A DNA stretch of 10,699 nucleotides from Nocardia sp. (GTDB lineage: Bacteria; Actinomycetota; Actinomycetes; Mycobacteriales; Mycobacteriaceae), in assembly GCA_013361595.1 (NCBI GenBank), contig JABFXT010000177.1:1-10699 (forward strand). The letters run 5' to 3'. Numbering within the stretch: the stretch's first letter is position 1; every line of letters starts with the position of its first letter. A program made the position numbers and the translations under genes. The notes below the pieces were generated by a model. It made no database searches, had not been told where the DNA came from, and saw only the letters and a list, made by a program, of their open reading frames with translations. Positions 6,088-10,699 of the stretch are shown here, piece by piece.

Positions 6088-6600
6088 TCAGATATCGAGT
6101 TCTTCGACGGGGGCGTGTTCGGCGATATCGGCGACCCGCCGGTACAGCGGATCGCCGATCTTGTCCTTCAGCTCCTCGACGGTGTCGACAATGGTGAGCA
6201 TGTAGTCGCCCCAGTCGTGTTCGATCCCGAGCATGCGGCGCCAATTCTTCAGGTCGCGCAGCCAGTTCTCGGATTCGGGATAGTCCGACCAGTTCGCGTA
6301 CTGCTCGTGCAGTACGAATTTGCCTTTGCGGCTTCGGAACACGCGTAGATGCTCCATCCGCTCCTCGCCGGCGTCCCGGTGCTCGACGAGCAGAGCCCCC
6401 TGGAATCGCACCTGGCGGGCGCCGTTGTGACCGACCCGCAGCACGATCTCCTCGAACCCCTCGATTTTGCCCTCCTCCAGTTCGATGAAGCGCCTGAGCG
6501 CGGTGACCACCGCACCGGACAGATTCCCGCCGACCAATTCCTGCGCCCGCCGGAACAGTGGCAGATCGTCATCGGCGACGTAGATCGTCTTGTTCGGCAT
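6088..6600 (-). CDS. EXLDI family protein with ribbon-helix-helix-like N-terminus
   Basis: A 170-residue protein ending in EELDI, the C-terminal signature (E-x-L-D-I) that names this actinobacterial family of unknown function. The N-terminus reads like a ribbon-helix-helix fold: strand NKTIYVADDD (3-12), helix LPLFRRAQELVG (13-24), turn GGN, helix LSGAVVTALRRFIELEEG (27-44). A beta-rich middle (EEIVLRVG, QVRFQGALLVEHR, KGKFVLHEQ) and an aromatic/charged C-terminal half follow. DNA binding is therefore an inference from the N-terminus, and the role of the rest is unknown. The ATG at 6600 is chosen because the promoter's predicted start falls on it and the family begins M-x-N-K-x-I-Y-V; the open frame to 6681 crosses the promoter. 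It converges on yqgE. Confidence 0.82.
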   Translation of the reverse strand: MPNKTIYVADDDLPLFRRAQELVGGNLSGAVVTALRRFIELEEGKIEGFEEIVLRVGHNGARQVRFQGALLVEHRDAGEERMEHLRVFRSRKGKFVLHEQYANWSDYPESENWLRDLKNWRRMLGIEHDWGDYMLTIVDTVEELKDKIGDPLYRRVADIAEHAPVEELDI

Positions 6601-6606
6601 GAGCCA

Positions 6607-6635
6607 ACTATACGTAGACATATACGTATAGACAA
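6607..6635 (-). promoter_or_regulatory. Leaderless promoter of the EXLDI gene
   Basis: On the minus strand, TTGTCT (6635-6630) and TATAGT (6612-6607) are separated by exactly 17 bases. Counting 7 bases from the -10 puts the first transcribed base at 6600, the A of the ATG. No Shine-Dalgarno sequence is present, consistent with a leaderless message. Confidence 0.7.
6608..6631. promoter_or_regulatory. TACGTA operator over the EXLDI promoter
   Basis: CTATACGTA (6608-6616) and TACGTATAG (6623-6631) are perfect inverted repeats around 6 bases. Within them the self-complementary TACGTA occurs twice with centres exactly 12 bp apart, and TATACGTA (6609-6616 and 6621-6628) is an 8-base direct repeat. 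The site covers the -10 and the entire spacer of the promoter, so binding would repress. Tandem short sites near 12 bp spacing suit cooperative ribbon-helix-helix dimers. Confidence 0.7.
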
Positions 6636-6700
6636 GATCATGGGCGGGTCGTTTCGCGCAATCGCAAGTCATGCCGATCACCCCCCTTGAGATCTACCTA

Positions 6701-6729
6701 TTGAACGTGCCGTTGAATAGCGGTACGGT
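6701..6729 (+). promoter_or_regulatory. Promoter of the secreted low-complexity protein gene
   Basis: TTGAAC (6701-6706) and TACGGT (6724-6729) are 17 bases apart, a fair SigA-type pair. The expected start near 6736 gives a leader of about 77 bases, ending in a GAGGAC ribosome binding site ahead of the ATG at 6813. Confidence 0.5.
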
Positions 6730-6812
6730 AGGTGATGTTCCGATAAAGCATTCCGGGCTATGCGGCTCATCACAGCAGCCGCACCGGGGCGCGAACGAGT
6801 GAGGACCCACCG

Positions 6813-7316
6813 ATGAACCCGAATCCCGCACAGCGCACCCGCCGTCTCGCCGCGCGAATCGCCGCGATCGCGGTCCTCGCCCTCGTACCACTGGCCGCGG
6901 CCGGCACCGCCCTGGCCGACCCCGCACAGGCCACACAGATCAGCGATTCCCACGATTCCGGCGATAGCTTCGGCGATAGCTCCAGCTGGAACGGCGACGG
7001 TGATTTCGGCTGGGACGACAACGGCAATTACGGCTACACCGACCACAATCAGCAGAACTACGACGGGTACGAAGACCACCTCAACAGCGGCGGCAACCAG
7101 TACCCCGATCGCGACTCGCACAGCAATTTCGACAGCGACCGCGGTTACGACCAGCCGGCCGACTGGGACCGCGAGAACCACGGCGGCGGCTCGCAGAGTC
7201 CGGTCGTCTGGAACGTTCCCAACCCCTACATCCCGCCGGCCGCCCCGAGCCTGCTGCCGCAGATCCAGCTGCCGCAACTGCCGTTCGCGCTGCCGGGACT
7301 GCCGCGCCTCCCCTGA
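6813..7316 (+). CDS. Secreted Asp/Asn/Gly/Tyr-rich low-complexity protein of unknown function
   Basis: I do not recognise this 167-residue protein. Residues 1-35 are a clear export signal: basic n-region (RTRR), hydrophobic core IAAIAVLALVPLAAAG and an A-L-A cleavage site before Asp36. Residues 36-129 are low complexity, with about 19 Asp and many Asn, Gly and Ser, interspersed with Tyr, Trp and Phe, as in DGDFGWDDNGNYGYTD. There is no Lys or Cys in the whole protein. The final 32 residues change character to Pro/Leu-rich (PSLLPQIQLPQLPFALPGLP), a possible hydrophobic anchor or wall contact. The mature part is strongly acidic, so cation binding or a disordered surface/matrix role is possible, but this is inference. 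The ATG is supported by GAGG 9 bases upstream. It is transcribed alone. Confidence 0.8.
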   Translation: MNPNPAQRTRRLAARIAAIAVLALVPLAAAGTALADPAQATQISDSHDSGDSFGDSSSWNGDGDFGWDDNGNYGYTDHNQQNYDGYEDHLNSGGNQYPDRDSHSNFDSDRGYDQPADWDRENHGGGSQSPVVWNVPNPYIPPAAPSLLPQIQLPQLPFALPGLPRLP

Positions 7317-7346
7317 GTTGGACGGCAACTCGCGCCACTCTTTCAA

Positions 7347-7366
7347 GTGCCGCTGATCAGCGGTAC
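7347..7366. terminator. Palindrome downstream of the secreted protein gene
   Basis: CCGCTGATCAGCGG (7350-7363) is a perfect 14-base palindrome, extended by two more pairs outside one G-T wobble to 7347-7366. It lies 31 bases after the stop codon and would form an RNA hairpin with a GATC loop, so a terminator is the simplest reading; no U-run follows. Confidence 0.5.
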
Positions 7367-7587
7367 ATAAGACAGCGAGTCGCTATCGGATTCTACTGAC
7401 GCGGGACAGGCGGCGCAGATCCGGCCTGCCCGGCGGCCACCGAATTTCGTGGAGACCCGGCCGAACAGACCGACGAGCCCGGCCGGGGTCCAGGGTTCGG
7501 CGACCGGGGCGATAGCCCGCCGGGGGAATGGAACCCCGTGGCCGAGGGATCACGCCGACCACCGCCTGCTCGACCGGCCGCGCGGCG
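7367..7587. other. Spacer between convergent genes
   Basis: No convincing gene is seen. It contains a short CCCGGCCGGG palindrome (7478-7487) and a GGGG/CCCC mini-stem near 7524-7538, either of which might contribute to ending the esterase transcript. Confidence 0.4.
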
Positions 7588-9150
7588 TCAGTACAGGTCG
7601 ACACCCTCCCACAGGCGCCGGGTCGGATACGGATCGTCCACAACGGCGGGCTCGAGGTCCAGCCGCATGGTGGCCCGGCGCTCTGGTTCGTATCGTGGCC
7701 AGTCCACCCGGCCGGTGCCAGCGAACCGGACCCAGGTGCGATGCATCAGGTCGGCCAGCCCCTGGGGTGGATTCGGTCCGGTGAGCCATTGCATCCGCCG
7801 GTCCCGTAACTGGTCGAAGACGAACGGGACTTCGAGAAAGTGACAGGCGCCGAGCTGTCCATCGAACTGCGGCGAGCGCCAGGCGAATTCGTACATATAC
7901 GTGGCCGCCGGCGCACCGGCGCGCGCATCGCCCAGCCGCAGGCCCGGGATCGTATAGAACCAGTCCGCCTGCAGAATCGCCAGCAACGCCCCCGGGCCGG
8001 CGTCCGGGTGGGCGGCACGATAGGCGGACAGTGCCCGGTCGACCGGGAGCCGGTACAGGCGCATCGCGGTGACCAGTTCTTCTTCGGTGACCGTATCGAG
8101 GCTCCGGAACGGCACCAGCGACAGCCGTCCCTCCTCGCTGTTGTGGCCGAGCAGCACATCCACATCGCCGCCCGCGCCCGCGGTGACGGCATCGATCGGG
8201 GTGGTGGGCAGCGTGCTGCCGTCGAGCGTGGGCCGCCACATATTGACGCGACATCCCGGCTCGCCACCCCAGCGTTGCGGATCCGGCTGCCGCGCCAGAT
8301 CGTTCATGACCGCAACCTGGGCAGCGAGCACACGTTCGACACCGGCGGCCGCGAGTGCCGCGCGGGTCGGGGCCACGCCCACCTTCGCGACGAGCCGCTG
8401 CCCGATCAGGTGCGCGGTGTCGCCGGAGTAACAGAGATTTCCCGCACCGCTCTCCATGATCGCGCGCCGGAACAGGCCTCTGGCCCGCGGCATCGCCAGC
8501 AAGGTGCCGACAGCCATCGCACCGGCGGATTGGCCGGCGATGGTGACATTGCCGGGATCGCCGCCGAAGGACGAGATGTTGTCGCGTACCCATTCCAGCG
8601 CCGCGATCTGGTCGAGCAGTGCGATATTCGCCACGCCGTCGTCGAGGAACAGGAATCCCTCGGCGCCGAGCCGGTAGTTGATCGAAACGAACACCACGCC
8701 GTCGCGGGCGAAGGCACGGCCGTCGTAGAGGCCGCTGCTGCCTGTATCGAATCCACCACCGAATATCCACACCAGCACCGGCAGCCGCGCCGAACCCGGC
8801 TCGCGGGTCCAGATGTTCAGAGCGAGGTACTCCGCACCGGGGACCGGTGGCGCGAAGAAATCCAGTGGTGGCGGGGTGGGCGGCTGCGGCGGAGTGGGGC
8901 CGAGGGTGAGCGCATCGCGCACCCCGGCCCACGACCGGACCGGTTGCGGCGGCAGATAGCGGTCCACCCCCTGCGGCGGTGCGGCATAGGGCACGCCCGC
9001 GAAGGCGTGAACCCCCGCTGTCACCGTGCCACGCACCCGCCCGGCCCTGGTCGCGACGATTGATTCGGCGTTGGCATCGGCACCGCATCCGGCCATTGCC
9101 CCGACAGTGATGGCCGCGGCTGCACCACGAAGAAATATCCGGCGCTTCAA
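7588..9150 (-). CDS. Type B carboxylesterase, Tat-exported lipoprotein
   Basis: A 520-residue carboxylesterase/lipase (COesterase, PF00135 type) that hydrolyses carboxylic esters outside the membrane. The N-terminus KRRIFLRGAAAAITVGAMAGC combines a twin-arginine motif (RRIFL, residues 3-7) with a lipobox, Cys22, so export folded and lipid anchoring are expected. The catalytic set is complete: nucleophile Ser208 in GQSAG (GESAG in many relatives), acid Glu340 in NSEEG, base His437 in ACHFLEVPFVF, and the oxyanion loop GGGF (131-134). A Pro-rich loop lies at 85-104. The start is uncertain: TTG at 9150 has AAAGGG 9 bases upstream, while an in-frame GTG at 9171 adds seven residues. It follows a decayed hydrolase on the same strand and may share the TetR-controlled promoter near 9610-9640. 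Confidence 0.9.
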   Translation of the reverse strand: MKRRIFLRGAAAAITVGAMAGCGADANAESIVATRAGRVRGTVTAGVHAFAGVPYAAPPQGVDRYLPPQPVRSWAGVRDALTLGPTPPQPPTPPPLDFFAPPVPGAEYLALNIWTREPGSARLPVLVWIFGGGFDTGSSGLYDGRAFARDGVVFVSINYRLGAEGFLFLDDGVANIALLDQIAALEWVRDNISSFGGDPGNVTIAGQSAGAMAVGTLLAMPRARGLFRRAIMESGAGNLCYSGDTAHLIGQRLVAKVGVAPTRAALAAAGVERVLAAQVAVMNDLARQPDPQRWGGEPGCRVNMWRPTLDGSTLPTTPIDAVTAGAGGDVDVLLGHNSEEGRLSLVPFRSLDTVTEEELVTAMRLYRLPVDRALSAYRAAHPDAGPGALLAILQADWFYTIPGLRLGDARAGAPAATYMYEFAWRSPQFDGQLGACHFLEVPFVFDQLRDRRMQWLTGPNPPQGLADLMHRTWVRFAGTGRVDWPRYEPERRATMRLDLEPAVVDDPYPTRRLWEGVDLY

Positions 9151-9187
9151 GACAACTCGCCCTTTCCGCACAGAATTCCGGCAGCGG

Positions 9188-9556
9188 TCATTCGGCGAGG
9201 GCTGCCCGGAGGAACCCGCGGATCTCGGTTCGCGCCGCCTCGGCCTGCGGGACGGCCCCGGGCAGCGTAAGGAACGCGTGTGGCGCACCGGGGTATTCGG
9301 TCATCCGCGTCGCGACGCCGGACGCTTGCAGCCGTTCGGCGTAGCGACGCCCGTGGTCGGCCACCGCGTCGTGCGTCGGGACCACCACAAGTGCGGGTGC
9401 CGTCGCGTCGAGGTCGTCGGCGTACAGGGGCGACAGCGCATATGCGTCGACCCCCGGCGGCACAGCCAACCGCTGGAAGAGCCGGAGTTGTGCGCGGACC
9501 TGCGCAGTCTCGACGGTCTTCCGGTGGCCGGGGCCGTTCGATACCGGCGACTTCGC
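9188..9556 (-). pseudogene. Remnant of an alpha/beta hydrolase (hormone-sensitive lipase type), N-terminal part lost
   Basis: About 123 codons remain open between a TGA at 9559-9557 and the stop at 9188. They read like the C-terminal third of an HSL-type esterase: a helical segment VRAQLRLFQRL, then ALSPLYADDLDATAPALVVV, the catalytic-acid loop THDAVAD and the catalytic-His loop YPGAPHAFL, ending in an amphipathic helix. Relatives have about 300 residues. The HGGG oxyanion loop and GDSAG nucleophile are absent, and no ATG or GTG start exists in the conserved-looking upstream part. An ATG with a GGAG site lies at 9560 but opens a different frame. This is best explained by an internal deletion with frameshift. 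A short product from the TTG at 9469 is possible but would be inactive. Confidence 0.75.
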
Positions 9557-9585
9557 TCATCTCTGCTCCCGAGTGGATCGCTGCC

Positions 9586-9604
9586 AAACCTACGTCGTAG
9601 GTTT
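9586..9604. promoter_or_regulatory. TetR operator O1
   Basis: AAACCTACGTCGTAGGTTT is a perfect 19-base palindrome around one central base. It lies in the divergent spacer between the hydrolase/esterase unit and the tetR gene, 51 bases before the tetR GTG. Confidence 0.8.
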
Positions 9605-9610
9605 AAATGG

Positions 9611-9640
9611 ACGCTATATCCTACGACGTAGGTTTGACAA
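9611..9640 (-). promoter_or_regulatory. Candidate promoter toward the hydrolase/esterase unit
   Basis: On the minus strand TTGTCA (9640-9635) could be a -35, paired with TAGCGT (9616-9611) at 18 bases or TATAGC (9618-9613) at 16 bases. O2 lies wholly inside its spacer and O1 just downstream, so both operators would block it. The -10 choice is unsure. Confidence 0.4.
9620..9632. promoter_or_regulatory. TetR operator O2
   Basis: CCTACGACGTAGG is a 13-base perfect palindrome sharing the core of O1 with A instead of T at the centre. The centres are 31 bp apart (9595 and 9626), close to three helical turns. O2 ends 22 bases before the tetR start, so binding would repress tetR itself. Confidence 0.8.
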
Positions 9641-9654
9641 GAGGAGGAGTGACA

Positions 9655-10290
9655 GTGGCCAGGCGCGCCCAGGGCATATCGGCGGGTCTCACCCGCGACC
9701 GCATCGCGGCCGCCGCCGTCGCCCTCATCGACCGCGACGGCCTGGAACGCTTCGGTGTACGGCGCCTCGCCGACGAACTCGGGGTGGATCCGATGTCGAT
9801 CTACAACCACATCAAGGGCAAATCAGCACTGCTGGATGCGGCCTCCGAAGCCGTCCTCGCCGAGCTGCCGACCCGCACCGGCGACGCCTCCGACACCTGG
9901 GACGAGATCGCGCGCCGGACAGCGCACAGCTACCGCGCGGCCGCCTACCGGCACCCCCACCTCGTTCCGGTGCTGGCCACCCGCCCACAGATCTCACCGA
10001 CCGCGCTCGCGCCGCTGGAGCGGCTGGTCACCGTGATGCGCACGGCCGGTCTGCCCGACGATGTCATCGCGGATACCCCGCTGACCCTTTTCGCCTTCCT
10101 CAACGGATACCTGCTGGCGGTCCTGCGCCGCGGCCCCGACAGCGCCGCGGCCGTGCCCACCTTCGATCCGGAGCTTTACCCGACGATGGCCGCGCTCGCG
10201 CCCCGGATGGCCGATTTCGGGTCCGCAGCGGAATTCGATCGGTTACTCGACGCCGTACTCGCCGGGATCCGCGACCGCGCCGACCGCTGA
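9655..10290 (+). CDS. TetR/AcrR family transcriptional repressor (TetR_C-type ligand domain)
   Basis: A 211-residue regulator. The N-terminal DNA-binding domain is clear: helix 1 LTRDRIAAAAVALIDRDGLE (12-31) and the helix-turn-helix VRRLADELGVDPMSIYNHIK (35-54), with the family's characteristic Y-N-H-x-x-x-K recognition region. The remaining all-helical portion, including LNGYLLAVLRRG, resembles the ligand-binding domain of tetracycline-repressor-like proteins (PF02909 type). The GTG at 9655 is used because GAGGAGGA sits 6 bases upstream; the frame is open further back to an ATG at 9607, but that would lie within the operator region. The gene diverges from a hydrolase remnant and an esterase, and two matching palindromes lie between them, so autoregulation and control of that unit are likely. 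The ligand is unknown, perhaps an ester or its product. Confidence 0.92.
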   Translation: MARRAQGISAGLTRDRIAAAAVALIDRDGLERFGVRRLADELGVDPMSIYNHIKGKSALLDAASEAVLAELPTRTGDASDTWDEIARRTAHSYRAAAYRHPHLVPVLATRPQISPTALAPLERLVTVMRTAGLPDDVIADTPLTLFAFLNGYLLAVLRRGPDSAAAVPTFDPELYPTMAALAPRMADFGSAAEFDRLLDAVLAGIRDRADR

Positions 10291-10346
10291 ACACGGACGC
10301 CTCGAAACCGCGCCGATTCGTCGAGCAGCGGAGGGCGCGACCTCGA

Positions 10347-10699
10347 TCAATGCCGACGGAGTCGCCGGAGGAGCCGGTCGGCGACGGCGCGGAGCCCGGG
10401 ACGGGACGGAGGCCATGGGATTCCGCTTTCGCGGGCGAATCGCCGGGCATCGGCCACTGTTCCGCTTTTCGGCCGGTCCCGCGCCCAGTCGACGAAGCGG
10501 GCGGTGAAATCCGGGCCCGCCGCGTACACCAGTTCCGGACAGCGGGCCGCGACTTCCCGAGCACGTTTGTGCAGAAGTGCGTGGGCGGCCGCGCGCACCG
10601 CGATCGGGTCGAAACCCGGTGGTACGGCTGCCCCCGCCACCAACGCGCGCACCAGGGCCGCCTGCCGGTCCGCCAGTCCGGCGGCCCGCGTGTCCGTCA
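10347..10699 (-). CDS. Small hypothetical protein, 5' end at window edge
   Basis: 116 complete codons are visible; the next codon ends in TG at the window edge, so an ATG starting at position 10700, just outside, is probable and would give a protein beginning M-T-D-T-R. It is helical and Ala/Arg-rich, with the segment AALVRALVAGAAVPPGFDP, then AAHALLHKRAREVAARCPEL, FTARFVDWARDRP and a basic C-terminus (RLLRRLRRH). The layout (A-L-V-x-x-L-V followed by P-x-G-F-D-P and H-A-L-L-x-K-R-A-x-E-V-A) resembles small Streptomyces-type SCO6045-like hypotheticals, from memory only. No enzyme motif is visible. It converges on tetR with a 56-base gap that shows no strong hairpin. Confidence 0.7.
   Translation of the reverse strand, partial: TDTRAAGLADRQAALVRALVAGAAVPPGFDPIAVRAAAHALLHKRAREVAARCPELVYAAGPDFTARFVDWARDRPKSGTVADARRFARESGIPWPPSRPGLRAVADRLLRRLRRH

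Noticed and set aside
7840..9063. A 407-codon plus-strand open frame opposite the esterase
   Set aside because: Antisense shadow of a gene with a full catalytic triad; the composition is biased and no motif is present.
9634..9639. Perfect plus-strand TTGACA as a -35 for tetR
   Set aside because: It sits only 15 bases before the GTG, so its -10 would fall inside the gene. It is more probably part of the repressor-site flank, or chance.

Overview
The window comes from a high-GC actinomycete, most likely Nocardia or a close mycolic-acid relative. This is inferred from strong G/C third-position bias, GTG and TTG starts, apparent leaderless transcripts, a YqgE protein that I recall as very close to mycobacterial Rv0038, and Rv2864c-type penicillin-binding and F420-type nitroreductase families. 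Nothing here looks like a phage, plasmid, IS element or CRISPR array. It is a housekeeping/accessory mosaic of short, mostly independent transcription units, with unusually clear operator palindromes in its intergenic spaces.

Layout, left to right. (1) 1-1152, minus: front part of a penicillin-binding lipoprotein whose active-site S-x-x-K is replaced by G-T-I-D. (2) 1153-1462: 310 bp divergent spacer with three dyads. (3) 1463-1927, plus: type II 3-dehydroquinate dehydratase (aroQ). (4) 1952-2410, minus: Ddn-like F420-dependent nitroreductase family protein, with a well-formed promoter bracketed by two copies of an AGAGCA-S-TGCTCT palindrome. (5) 2675-3838, plus: zinc alcohol dehydrogenase, followed 9 bp later by a small GNAT acetyltransferase (3848-4159). 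(6) 4160-4386: tandem imperfect ~80 bp repeats between convergent genes. (7) 4491-5252, minus: PlsC-type acyltransferase. (8) 5380-6039, plus: YqgE/AlgH protein, then a strong hairpin shared with the convergent gene. (9) 6088-6600, minus: EXLDI-family protein with a ribbon-helix-helix-like N-terminus and a -10/-35 promoter overlaid by a TACGTA operator. (10) 6813-7316, plus: secreted Asp/Asn/Gly/Tyr-rich low-complexity protein. (11) 7588-9150, minus: Tat-exported lipoprotein carboxylesterase, preceded by a decayed alpha/beta-hydrolase remnant (9188-9556). (12) 9655-10290, plus: TetR repressor, divergent from the hydrolase/esterase unit, with two CCTACGWCGTAGG operators between them. (13) 10347 to the right edge, minus: small hypothetical protein, probably starting one base outside the window.

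Functional reading. The right end looks like a classic TetR-controlled divergent unit: the repressor plus a hydrolase/esterase operon in which the first hydrolase has lost its N-terminal half. The EXLDI gene may control itself. The nitroreductase promoter appears to be controlled by a regulator encoded elsewhere. The most notable items are the putatively inactive penicillin-binding protein, the EXLDI promoter/operator and the tandem repeat block.
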